Shown here piece by piece: positions 1-7,430 of a stretch of DNA of 19,348 bases. The stretch is from Candidatus Cloacimonadota bacterium (lineage in GTDB: Bacteria; Cloacimonadota; Cloacimonadia; Cloacimonadales; Cloacimonadaceae). Under the pieces are notes generated by a model, which was not told the origin of the DNA, searched no databases, and was given only the letters and a program-made list of their open reading frames with translations. A program made the position numbers and the translations under genes. The DNA is taken from positions 6,883 through 26,230 of the forward strand of contig JAQUJJ010000043.1 in the NCBI GenBank assembly GCA_028681035.1, given 5' to 3'. How positions within the stretch are numbered: position 1 is the first letter of the stretch; every line of letters starts with the position of its first letter.

Positions 1-84
1 CCAGAAATCAGACGTAAAACTTTTCTTAATCAAGAAAAGAGTTTTGTAAATCCCCAAAATCCTGTGTATCCTGTTCATCCCTAA
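1..84 (+). CDS. C-terminal end of a GxxExxY-family-like protein (5' partial)
   Basis: The window opens inside a reading frame whose last 27 codons encode PEIRRKTFLNQEKSFVNPQN followed by PVYPVHP and a TAA stop. The second copy of the same tail (181-264) is preceded in frame by NKEVGLLLNFGQK. Together, EVGLLLNFGxKPExRRK followed by an Asn/Pro-rich end looks like the C-terminus of GxxExxY proteins, small proteins of unclear function that are often found beside polysaccharide genes. The family call rests on this short tail only, because the diagnostic GxxExxY region lies outside the window. The stop is 9 nt ahead of the ATG at 94. Confidence 0.5.
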   Translation, partial: PEIRRKTFLNQEKSFVNPQNPVYPVHP

Positions 85-93
85 TCTATTATC

Positions 94-264
94 ATGAAAT
101 ATAAGATAACCAATTACTCCCTCCTTATCTTGGATATAGCCAATAAAGAAGTTGGCTTGCTTTTGAACTTTGGTCAAAAGCCAGAAATCAGACGTAAAAC
201 TTTTCTTAATCAAGAAAAGAGTTTTGTAAATCCCCAAAATCCTGTGTATCCTGTTCATCCCTAA
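94..264 (+). CDS. 56-aa chimeric mini-ORF created by a tandem duplication
   Basis: This ORF starts with MKYKITNYSLLILDIA, which resembles the first 16 residues of the downstream sugar transferase (MKYKITKYLFFLLDIA). It continues as NKEVGLLLNFGQK plus the GxxExxY-like tail and stops 9 nt before the transferase ATG at 274. It therefore looks like a junction product: the 5' end of the transferase gene, or of a diverged relative, fused to the 3' end of the upstream gene. No Shine-Dalgarno sequence is visible ahead of it. It may be translated only as a coupling peptide or not at all. No function is assigned. Confidence 0.35.
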   Translation: MKYKITNYSLLILDIANKEVGLLLNFGQKPEIRRKTFLNQEKSFVNPQNPVYPVHP

Positions 265-273
265 TCTATTATC

Positions 274-1872
274 ATGAAATATAAAATCACCAAATACCTC
301 TTTTTCCTGCTCGACATAGCTATTGTCGTGTTTGCCTTCCTATTTGCTGCTAAGATTAGACCCGGTACAAAGCGGATAATACTAACTTATTACCGCAGCT
401 TTATCCCCTTTGTTATAATCTGGATTGGCTCTGGAGTTTGGGGCGGTAAGTACTCGCTAAAACCTGCAAACAAGGCAATCGGATTAGTTCGCAATATCTT
501 TAAGTGCAATGTAGTAGCAATTGCAGCAGTGCTTGGATTGATGTATTTTTGGGGCATGTTTCACTTCTCCCGGTATATCGTCTTTGGAACTATTCTAACT
601 TCCTTTGCCTTGGAGTTGTTTGTTTTTTTAAGTATTTACTATGCATTTCGCTTTCACAAAGAAAATGCAAACTTTGCTTCTACTCGCTTGGTTACACGCT
701 CTACTGCTCTTGAAGATTCACAAAGCCCCAAATTCTTTATTCCCACTGCCAATGTAGTACCGGTTTTTAGCGACGAACCCTATGCTTTACCCCAGGCATC
801 TTCTGTGGAACAGGATTCCATCCTTATACCCCTTTGGGAGAAGTATCTGGCTGATAAACAAGGGCTATTTGCTTTTTTGAACGATTTTCTTGAATTAGCG
901 AAATTTTCAAGAAATGAGACACTATTTCTTAGCTCAAAAACATACTTTAACATTCAAAATGAAGCCGCTAACAGTAGGCAAATCTTTATCAACTTGCACA
1001 AAATCAACGATTTCCGTCGCCTAAACTACTATCTGATTAGGGTGAATGAAATGCTGATTGATGGTGGTGTGTTCGTTTGTAATGGGGAAACAATATCGGA
1101 ACGGAAAAAGGCTTTCTACGATAGATTTGGTTCGTTTATTGGAGCGATTGCATATTTCTTTGATTTCATGTTCAGAAGGGTAATGCCCAAGCTGCCCGTT
1201 CTACAAGGCTGGTATTTTGCCCTTACTAAAGGTAACAATCGTGCCTTATCAGAAACAGAAATCCTTGGCAGGTTCTACTTTTGTGGCTTTGAGCTGATAC
1301 ATAAGCGAGAAATAGAGGGGCTTATGCACTTTATCCTAAAAAAAGTACGCCCACCTCGCACCGATCCGAACCCTACCTATGGACCTTTCATCCGCTTGAA
1401 ACGTAAAGGCAAAGATGGCAAGATTATCTATGTAAAGAAATTCCGCACCATGCACCCTTATAGTGAATACTTGCAAGATTACGTCTATCAAACTAATGAC
1501 CTTCAAGAGGGCGGTAAATTTGCTGATGATTTTAGAGTAACTTCTTGGGGTGCTGTTTTAAGAAAATTATGGATAGACGAGCTACCCCAGTTTTTAAACT
1601 TTTTTAAGGGTGAGCTTTCCTTAGTAGGAGTGCGTGCACTTAGCGAGCATTACTTCAGCCTCTATCCGCCAGATATGCAAGAGCTGCGTCTAAAAGTTAA
1701 ACCAGGTTTAGTGCCTCCTTTTTATGCCGATATGCCCAAAAGCTTTGAAGAGATTGTAGAATCTGAACGTAGATATATAATGCGAAAGCTTGAAAAGCCT
1801 ATTTCCACTGACTGGATTTACTTCTGGAAGAGTGTGTGGAACATACTGGTGAAAAAGGCAAGGTCGAAATAA
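274..1872 (+). CDS. Polytopic sugar-phosphate transferase (undecaprenyl-phosphate phosphoglycosyl transferase family)
   Basis: This is a predicted membrane enzyme that would transfer a sugar-1-phosphate from a nucleotide sugar to a polyprenyl phosphate, starting a surface polysaccharide or glycan. Four hydrophobic segments are visible at about residues 8-27, 43-58, 78-96 and 102-125. The catalytic core runs from about 370 to the end: GPFIRLKRKG (370 on), FRTMHPYSEY (390-399), WIDELPQ with the catalytic Asp-Glu pair at D435-E436, SLVGVRA (449-455) and KPGLVPPFYADMP. These signatures match a Bacteroidetes-type sugar transferase family. Residues ~180-360 are soluble and faintly methyltransferase-like (LIRVNEMLIDGGVFVCNG; SETEILGRFYFCGFELI). 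The hydrophobic re-entrant helix expected just before the core is not obvious. There is no clear Shine-Dalgarno; a stop codon 9 nt upstream suggests translational coupling. The substrate cannot be read from the sequence. Confidence 0.85.
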   Translation: MKYKITKYLFFLLDIAIVVFAFLFAAKIRPGTKRIILTYYRSFIPFVIIWIGSGVWGGKYSLKPANKAIGLVRNIFKCNVVAIAAVLGLMYFWGMFHFSRYIVFGTILTSFALELFVFLSIYYAFRFHKENANFASTRLVTRSTALEDSQSPKFFIPTANVVPVFSDEPYALPQASSVEQDSILIPLWEKYLADKQGLFAFLNDFLELAKFSRNETLFLSSKTYFNIQNEAANSRQIFINLHKINDFRRLNYYLIRVNEMLIDGGVFVCNGETISERKKAFYDRFGSFIGAIAYFFDFMFRRVMPKLPVLQGWYFALTKGNNRALSETEILGRFYFCGFELIHKREIEGLMHFILKKVRPPRTDPNPTYGPFIRLKRKGKDGKIIYVKKFRTMHPYSEYLQDYVYQTNDLQEGGKFADDFRVTSWGAVLRKLWIDELPQFLNFFKGELSLVGVRALSEHYFSLYPPDMQELRLKVKPGLVPPFYADMPKSFEEIVESERRYIMRKLEKPISTDWIYFWKSVWNILVKKARSK

Positions 1873-1912
1873 CAAACGCTAACTATTTCCACTTTACACT
1901 GCATTAACACCG

Positions 1913-1918
1913 AAGGAG
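1913..1918 (+). promoter_or_regulatory. Ribosome binding site AAGGAG for the 1925 gene
   Basis: AAGGAG lies 6 nt before the ATG at 1925 and supports that start, which also gives a good signal peptide. Confidence 0.7.
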
Positions 1919-1924
1919 TTCGTC

Positions 1925-3883
1925 ATGCGCAGGCTTGTTCTTTGTTTATTATTACTTCTCTTGTTTCGTACGGCTTATGCAGACAGAGTTGTTATCGTTT
2001 CCGAAGATTTTGAAACCGCTTGTCCTTTGTTCACAAAGACAGGCGGTTCTTTTTATAGTGGGAATTCATCTAGTTCTGCCCGCCCTGCAAGCTATCCCCT
2101 TTATGCAAATGGAAATTCTGCTGTAGGGATTTCAGGTGGAACGCTATATTTGCTATCTTCTGCTATAGACACCCGTGCTTTCACAGATATCGAACTAACT
2201 TTCCGGGTTGCGGCTTTTTCAATGTCCTACTCAGATGGAATTGATGCAGAAGATTATCTTTGGACTCAAGTAAAGAAGAGCGATACGGGTTTCGCCGACT
2301 ATGTAACATTAAGAGGCCCAACCGCGAATAATTGCTATTGGAGCTATACTGGCGGAACCGGCATTGCTGCCACCGCTTATCCTGCTAAAGTAACTTTTCA
2401 ACCAACTGGCTCTGGAAACAGAACGACTGACGGTTACAGCACAGTTAAAATCACTTCCTTACCTCAGGACGAGTTTTTTCAAGTAAGGCTTATTGCAAGA
2501 AACAATCTCCCTAATGAACGCTGGATGATAGATTCATTTAGTTTAACAGGTATTCCAATTCCACTAGAAACACCCGTTCTTAATTCAGCTACAGCCATAT
2601 CATATGAAGGTTTTACTGCTCATTGGGCTGCGGTAAGCAATGCGACCAACTATTTGCTTCAGGTATGTGATAATCAAGAATTTAGCTCTAATGTAATGGA
2701 GTACCAGCTTGGGAATGTAAGCTTACAAAGAATGGGCAATATATTGCCTTCTACAAGCTATTATTGCCGTGTTAAAGCACTCTCCTTAAACAATTCCAGT
2801 GCATTCTCCTCCGCAATACAGATAGTTACAGAAGCCGCAAATCTGGGAACAGGAGCTGGAACTCTAATAGGCGACTATGCAAGCATCCCAGTATCAGGTA
2901 TTATGGGTGCTAATGCCCCAATATTGCAGTCTAACAATGTGTTAATTACACCCAACATTCTAGGCAACTACGATTACTCAATTCAAGCCCAGTGGTGCGA
3001 AAATGGATTTGATGCAATCCCCACAACTCGCTTAGTGTACAGTATTAGTAGCTCTCCTGATGAGGCATTGACCGGAACTTACAATTTCGCTTTCACTGGT
3101 CTTGGTGCAGATATCGGCGCTGCAAGATATCGCTACAATGGCATCTGGTACCTCGTTGTGGAAGAGGATTGCGTATTTTTGGAGGAATCCTGTACCATTA
3201 TACTAACTCTGCCTGCTCCAAAAAGCAGGGGAATTGTGGATATTGCCCTCGGTTTAGGAGACGAAGCATTACCGGCAACACTCTCCTCTTTCACTTGCCA
3301 GCTTAGCAATCACAACACGGTTGATTTGACGTGGCAAACCCAATCAGAGACAAATGTGCGTGGTTTTTACCTTTATCGCGGAACTAATGCCTCGCTGGCA
3401 GAAGCTATGCAGGTTAGCTCCCTAATATCGGGTACCAATACTTCCCAAGCTCAAATGTATCTATTTACAGACATAGATTTGAATATCTCAGGGACTTACT
3501 TTTATTGGCTGAAGCTTGAGGAAATGGATGGTAGTAGCTTTGTTTATGAGCCTATATCAGTTTATTATACTAATGATTCTGTTCCTGATGTGCCTGAAAT
3601 TCACCTGAAAACGGGCATTAGGGAGATTTATCCCAATCCATTTAATCCCCAAACCACCATCTGTTACGAGATTGAACAACCTGCTACAGTGAGTATTTAC
3701 ATTTACAACCTACGCGGGCAGAAAGTTAAAAGACTCAGCAGCAACCATACCATTTCAGGAAGCTACAAAGTTATCTGGGACGGGAAAGATGAAGGCTCAA
3801 GAGAGTGTGCATCAGGTATTTATCACGTGATAATGGTATCGGGTAAGTTCAAAAGCGTAAGGAAACTCGTTTTATCCAAGTAA
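1925..3883 (+). CDS. Secreted multidomain protein with Fn3 domain and C-terminal sorting domain
   Basis: A signal peptide is clear (MRRLVLCLLLLLLFRTAYA, cleavage probably before DRVV). Residues ~20-210 form a beta-rich domain that starts VVIVSEDFETACPLFTKTGG and resembles the jelly-roll ectodomains of extracellular proteins, but I do not recognise a named family. Residues ~213-304 are a fibronectin type III domain (GFTAHWAAVSNATNYLLQV ... YYCRVKALS). Residues ~449-550 are a module repeated in the 4450 gene (LPATLSSFTCQLSNHN ... YFYWLKLEEMDGSS). Residues 569-652 are a FlgD-like/type IX-style sorting domain opening with YPNPFNP. The protein is likely exported to the periplasm by Sec and then to the cell surface or outside. 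It sits 52 nt after the sugar transferase on the same strand. No catalytic motif was seen, so a structural, adhesive or binding role is only a guess. Confidence 0.8.
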   Translation: MRRLVLCLLLLLLFRTAYADRVVIVSEDFETACPLFTKTGGSFYSGNSSSSARPASYPLYANGNSAVGISGGTLYLLSSAIDTRAFTDIELTFRVAAFSMSYSDGIDAEDYLWTQVKKSDTGFADYVTLRGPTANNCYWSYTGGTGIAATAYPAKVTFQPTGSGNRTTDGYSTVKITSLPQDEFFQVRLIARNNLPNERWMIDSFSLTGIPIPLETPVLNSATAISYEGFTAHWAAVSNATNYLLQVCDNQEFSSNVMEYQLGNVSLQRMGNILPSTSYYCRVKALSLNNSSAFSSAIQIVTEAANLGTGAGTLIGDYASIPVSGIMGANAPILQSNNVLITPNILGNYDYSIQAQWCENGFDAIPTTRLVYSISSSPDEALTGTYNFAFTGLGADIGAARYRYNGIWYLVVEEDCVFLEESCTIILTLPAPKSRGIVDIALGLGDEALPATLSSFTCQLSNHNTVDLTWQTQSETNVRGFYLYRGTNASLAEAMQVSSLISGTNTSQAQMYLFTDIDLNISGTYFYWLKLEEMDGSSFVYEPISVYYTNDSVPDVPEIHLKTGIREIYPNPFNPQTTICYEIEQPATVSIYIYNLRGQKVKRLSSNHTISGSYKVIWDGKDEGSRECASGIYHVIMVSGKFKSVRKLVLSK

Positions 3884-3967
3884 TGAAAATCCCGTTGTGG
3901 TTTTCAAGGAAGCGGTCAGTAATGTTATCGGATAAAAACATGGCTAACAATATCAATTGATACCTTT

Positions 3968-4184
3968 TCAATCCCTTTAGGGATGATCGGTATTAGCGAC
4001 GGGTTTTAACCCGGCGTGATAAATACGTCATATAAATGAACGGGGTGACAGGTGAGATTAATCATGCAACGGAACAAAGACATAATATCACCTACCGTCC
4101 CGCTGGGACTGGTCTCGATTGGCGTGATACGTACCGCCGGGTTAAAACCCGTCGCTAATATCTGCCATCCCGATGGGATTTTGA
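3968..4184. repeat. Compound palindromic element with 24-bp perfect inverted arms
   Basis: The arms 3993-4016 (TTAGCGACGGGTTTTAACCC plus GGCG) and 4135-4158 are exact reverse complements. Outside each arm is a matching mini-hairpin: ATCCC-TTTA-GGGAT at 3971-3984 and ATCCC-GAT-GGGAT at 4167-4179. With the flanking TCA/TGA the arms relate over about 48 bp. Between the arms lies a third mini-hairpin (GTCCC-GCT-GGGAC, 4097-4109). The layout is that of a REP/BIME-like or MITE-like intergenic repeat. Small ORFs on both strands inside it are by-products. Confidence 0.8.
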
Positions 4185-4439
4185 TTGTAAATATCATATT
4201 TGCCAATACCTCATCCAAAGGGGGGAATAAACATCATGTTTCATAAACATGTATGTGTGTTGAGCAGATACCATGATGGCAAAGAGGCTACGTATAAAGG
4301 CGTTGCCTTTAGTGCAGAAATTGCTTTCCATCGTAAATCATAAATAGCTAAGAATATTTAACTTGCCAAAATATGCCCCTCTATTAGTGTGGCTCTATGA
4401 AGTTAAGTAATAACCTAATAATATATTTACCGTAATTCA

Positions 4440-4447
4440 GGGAGGAA
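4440..4447 (+). promoter_or_regulatory. Strong ribosome binding site GGGAGGAA
   Basis: GGGAGGAA ends 2 nt before the ATG at 4450, with the GGAGG core 4 nt from it. It is the strongest Shine-Dalgarno among the secreted-protein genes here and fixes the start, which gives a standard signal peptide. Confidence 0.75.
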
Positions 4448-4449
4448 TT

Positions 4450-6930
4450 ATGAAAAGAGTTTTGATGTTTATAATAGTGGTTATGGCAAGCGTTAGTGCA
4501 TTTGCATTAACTGCTGGTGACATAGCTATAATCGGCGTAAATACAGACACCACAAAGAGCTTTGCTTTCGTAGCTCTAACAAGCATACCTGCAAACACAA
4601 CTATTTCTTTCACAGACAACGCTTGGAATGCTTCAACAGAGGCTTGGCGATCTGGTGAAGGCACTATAGAATGGTCTCACACATCTGCCGTTAGTGCTGG
4701 CTCTGTGATTGTGTTGACTTTAGGAACTACATATTCTGCCTCAACCGGATCTGTAACCACAAGCTCAGGTTTCAATCTGTCTGCTTCTGGTGACCAAATA
4801 CTCGCCTATGAAGGCAATACCGCACCATCTACAAATAGTTCATCATTGTGGTTGTATGGTTTCTCAATTGAGAGTTTTGCTTGGGGAAGCAACAGTAACA
4901 CTTCAGATATCCCTACTGCTTTATCTGGTGCTTCTGCTGCGATGACAACATCGACAACAGAAATTGACAATGCTTACTTTGCCAACGGAACAACTTCACA
5001 AACATCAGTTACAGTTTCAGGCACTAAAACTGCGTTATTGGCATTGTTCAACGACAGTGATAAGTACTATAAAAATAATACTGGTCCACTTACTTTCCCT
5101 ACCTATTCTATTACCGTTTCTTCTGGCAGTACTCCGTCTATGACCGTTGACCCTGATGCCCTCACTGGTTTCACCTACGAATATGGCAGCAGTACTTCTA
5201 CTTCACAAAGTTATACTTTATCCGGAGCCAATCTTACAGGATTCCCTGCTAATATAACGATAACCGGATCTACCAATTATGAGGTATCTACTGATAACTC
5301 AAGTTTTGCAGCAAGCAAAACAGTAGCCTATTCAAGTGCTACCTTAGCAAGTACGACTATCTATGTGAGACTTAAAACTGGGTTAGAGATAGGTACTTAC
5401 AATTCTGAGACCATCTCAAATGCTGGTGGTGGAGCTACAACTGTAAATGTTACTTGTAGTGGTAGTGTAACCTCACCTCCAGCTCCTGAAGAAACTACAG
5501 CCACGGCAGCTACAAATGTGGCAACTGATGGTTTTACTGCAAATTGGGAAGCTGTATCAGGTGCTACGGGATATAGACTTGATGTATATACCAAAACCAC
5601 TGGTGCGAATGCAACTGACCTGTTCATATCTGAGTATATAGAGGGAAGTGCCAGCAATAAGTATATCGAGATATTTAATGGAACAGGAAGTTCAGTCGAT
5701 TTGAGCGATTATTATCTTCGTTTGATGCCTAATGGGCAAGATGAAAATGGAGCTAGCTATATCAACAATCAACTTTCCGGCACTCTTGCCAATGGCGCAT
5801 GTATTGTATACCAAAACAGTAATGCTGCCTTAACCTTACCAAATGGAGTTACAGCTACAGATAACACAGCAGTTAACTTCAATGGTGACGACACTATTGG
5901 TTTGTATAAAGACTCTTCAAGTTCATATGTTGATATTTTTGGTTGTATAGGGTATGATCCTGGTTCAGATTGGGGTTCTTCGCCTCTTTCGGCGGTTAAT
6001 ACTACCTTAGTTCGCAAAAGCACTGTCACCGGCGGTGTTACGGCAAATCCGTCAAGTAGCTTCCCAACCCTTACTACTGAATGGGATAACTATGCTCAAG
6101 ATACAGTTAGTTATCTCGGTTCACACACAATGAGTGGCGGTACATCAAGTACTTTCGTAAGCGGATACGAAAATCTTAATGTCAGCAATGTTACCACCTA
6201 CAATGTTTCAGGTCTTGATCCAGGAACTACTTATTACTATGTAGTTCGGGCTTACAATACTTATGGCACCAGCGATAGTTCTAACGAAGTATCTAGAAAA
6301 ACTGAAGATGAACCTCTTCCAGTAGAGCTATCATCTTTCTCCGCTGTGCTAAATGCTCAGAACTATGTAAACATCATGTGGGTTACACAAACTGAAACCA
6401 GCTTAACTGGTTTCTACATTTTCCGTAGTAACGATAATGTTGTGGCAAATGCAGTGCAAGTAAGCGCTCTTATCAACCCCACCAATACATCTCAGCAACA
6501 GCAGTATCTGTTCACAGATAACACCTTAACTGAAGCTGGTACTTACTATTATTGGTTACAGATTGCGGAAATGGACGGAAGTTCTTCCTTCTCCAATTCC
6601 TCTACCATTTACTTTGATAATACCATCAATCCCGGTACCCCCGGTATTCCTAAGGTTACCGAGCTGAACAACGTGTATCCCAATCCCTTCAATCCTACCG
6701 CTACCATCAGCTACGGTCTTGCCAAAGCAGCAGATGTAAATATCAACATTTACAATGCTCGTGGTCAGATTGTGCGTACCTTTACTGAAGGTACTAAAGC
6801 TGCCAACAGCTACAGATTGGTCTGGAACGGTAAAGATAATAACGGACGTGAATGCTCCACCGGTATCTATTATATCAAAATGCAGGCAGGAAAAGATAGC
6901 TTTACTCGTAAAGCTGTATTGATGAAATAG
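4450..6930 (+). CDS. Secreted protein with lamin-tail domain nested in Fn3 and C-terminal sorting domain
   Basis: The signal peptide MKRVLMFIIVVMASVSAFA is followed by LTAGDIAIIGVNTD. That opens an N-terminal domain (~20-225, with FAFVALTSIPANTTISFTDN and SASGDQILAYEG) of a type seen beside extracellular nucleases and phosphatases of the FCB group. An Ig-like module spans ~230-340 (TYEYGSSTSTSQSYTLSGAN ... IYVRLKTGLEIGTYNSE). A fibronectin type III domain starts at ~348 (GFTANWEAVSGATGYRLDV), is interrupted at ~390-557 by a lamin-tail-like domain (LFISEYIEGSASNKYIEIFN ... FGCIGYDPGSDWG), and resumes at ~565-618 (TYNVSGLDPGTTYYYVVRAY). The module at 622-725 and the 84-residue sorting domain at 743-826 (YPNPFNP) match those of the 1925 protein. 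No catalytic domain is visible. The role is likely extracellular binding or surface structure. A clear terminator follows. Confidence 0.85.
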   Translation: MKRVLMFIIVVMASVSAFALTAGDIAIIGVNTDTTKSFAFVALTSIPANTTISFTDNAWNASTEAWRSGEGTIEWSHTSAVSAGSVIVLTLGTTYSASTGSVTTSSGFNLSASGDQILAYEGNTAPSTNSSSLWLYGFSIESFAWGSNSNTSDIPTALSGASAAMTTSTTEIDNAYFANGTTSQTSVTVSGTKTALLALFNDSDKYYKNNTGPLTFPTYSITVSSGSTPSMTVDPDALTGFTYEYGSSTSTSQSYTLSGANLTGFPANITITGSTNYEVSTDNSSFAASKTVAYSSATLASTTIYVRLKTGLEIGTYNSETISNAGGGATTVNVTCSGSVTSPPAPEETTATAATNVATDGFTANWEAVSGATGYRLDVYTKTTGANATDLFISEYIEGSASNKYIEIFNGTGSSVDLSDYYLRLMPNGQDENGASYINNQLSGTLANGACIVYQNSNAALTLPNGVTATDNTAVNFNGDDTIGLYKDSSSSYVDIFGCIGYDPGSDWGSSPLSAVNTTLVRKSTVTGGVTANPSSSFPTLTTEWDNYAQDTVSYLGSHTMSGGTSSTFVSGYENLNVSNVTTYNVSGLDPGTTYYYVVRAYNTYGTSDSSNEVSRKTEDEPLPVELSSFSAVLNAQNYVNIMWVTQTETSLTGFYIFRSNDNVVANAVQVSALINPTNTSQQQQYLFTDNTLTEAGTYYYWLQIAEMDGSSSFSNSSTIYFDNTINPGTPGIPKVTELNNVYPNPFNPTATISYGLAKAADVNINIYNARGQIVRTFTEGTKAANSYRLVWNGKDNNGRECSTGIYYIKMQAGKDSFTRKAVLMK

Positions 6931-7013
6931 ATAAAGTGATAGCTTCGCTTGTGAGGGCTACTCTGGAGAGAGCTTAAGCAAGTGAGATAAAGAACTTACT
7001 CCCTGATTTAAGA

Positions 7014-7044
7014 AAGACCTGGCTTCGGCTGGGTCTTTTTTTTT
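7014..7044 (+). terminator. Rho-independent terminator after the 4450 gene
   Basis: A 10-bp stem (AAGACCTGGC / GCTGGGTCTT, two G-T pairs) closes on a TTCG tetraloop at 7024-7027 and runs into T(7) at 7038-7044. It ends the transcript of the secreted-protein gene 84 nt after its stop. The T-run also forms the TTTT end of the palindromic element that starts here. Confidence 0.9.
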
Positions 7045-7055
7045 GACTTATATAA

Positions 7056-7322
7056 GGCTCACTTTCATAGCGAGTGGGTAGATTTTGAATCAGTTTTCTG
7101 TAATGATGAAATATAATTACGCAACTTGCTTTGCTTGGAAGAGAAGCATAGTGGAGTTACAGGCGTCTCGCCTGTATTGGGGTAGAGGCATCTTGCCTTT
7201 TATGTTATACCTTATAAGTGTGATGCCTATCAAACTTGTCCATGCGAGACGCATGCAGCTCCTGAAAATGACGCATGCAGCTCCTGAAAATACTACTAAT
7301 CCACTCGATTTGAAAGAGAGCC
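7056..7322. mobile_element. 267-bp MITE-like element flanked by TTATATAA
   Basis: The ends are inverted repeats: GGCTCaCTTTCA...GAGTGG on the left, and the reverse complement of GGCTCtCTTTCA...GAGTGG on the right. They match over about 30 bp with a few mismatches. It is bordered by TTATATAA at 7048-7055 and 7323-7330. Copies B2 and B3 of the host palindrome have the corresponding uninterrupted site (TTGTATAA), so the 8-bp copies look like a target-site duplication. Inside are ACAGGCG-TCT-CGCCTGT (7159-7175), AGGCA-TCT-TGCCT (7186-7198) and CATGCG-AGA-CGCATG (7241-7255). A small + strand ORF across it has no coding features. No transposase is present, so it would need one in trans. Confidence 0.7.
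7248..7291 (+). repeat. 22-bp tandem duplication inside the MITE-like element
   Basis: GACGCATGCAGCTCCTGAAA plus AT occurs twice back to back, at 7248-7269 and 7270-7291, without mismatch. Confidence 0.9.
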
Positions 7323-7430
7323 TTATATAATCGGCGACTGTATCTTGGGATGCAAGGGGTACTATTTTGCACTTCGCCGATTTATGAGTTAAAAAGAGGG
7401 GCTGGTTTTGGAGTGTTAGGCTGTTAGAGC

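Larger units (their letters stand above)
1..284 (+). repeat. 104-bp perfect direct repeat with 180-bp period
   Basis: Positions 1-104 and 181-284 are identical base for base. Each copy carries the GxxExxY-like tail, its TAA stop, the 9-nt gap and ATGAAATATAA. Past base 104 the copies diverge at once, with about 22 of 37 bases still matching over the next stretch. The left copy may extend further upstream, out of the window. The AATCCTGTGTATCCTGTTCA text inside the repeat encodes the NPVYPVHP end. Confidence 0.9.
3884..4449. other. 566-bp intergenic spacer
   Basis: No gene is credible here. A weak hairpin (GAAAA-T-CC ... GG-TTTTC, 3885-3905) follows the 3883 stop but has no good T-run, so it is a doubtful terminator. 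The middle is occupied by the compound inverted repeat at 3968-4184. The last 200 bp are AT-rich and probably hold the promoter of the 4450 gene; I could not define -35/-10 boxes with confidence. A small 6-bp-stem hairpin (AAAGGC gtt GCCTTT) lies at 4296-4310. Confidence 0.6.
7041..7394 (-). repeat. Palindromic element copy B1, interrupted by an insertion
   Basis: Read on the - strand, this copy begins TTTTAACTCATAAATCGGCG and ends TATAAGTCAAAA, the same ends as copies B2 and B3. Removing the 267-bp insert and one TTATATAA copy leaves 79 bp, the same length as B2 and B3. Its central loop differs completely from theirs. The left end overlaps the T-run of the upstream terminator. Confidence 0.75.

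Noticed and set aside
3885..3905. Terminator after the 1925 gene
   Set aside because: The hairpin is short with a bulge and is followed by AAGGAAGCGG rather than a T-run.
4006..4246. Small ORFs on both strands (70 aa on -, 64 aa on +)
   Set aside because: They are by-products of the compound inverted repeat: the ORFs lie on the palindromic arms, with no ribosome binding site and no recognisable protein.
7085..7330. 81-aa + strand ORF
   Set aside because: It lies almost exactly on the MITE-like element and its 22-bp tandem duplication; there is no ribosome binding site or known domain.
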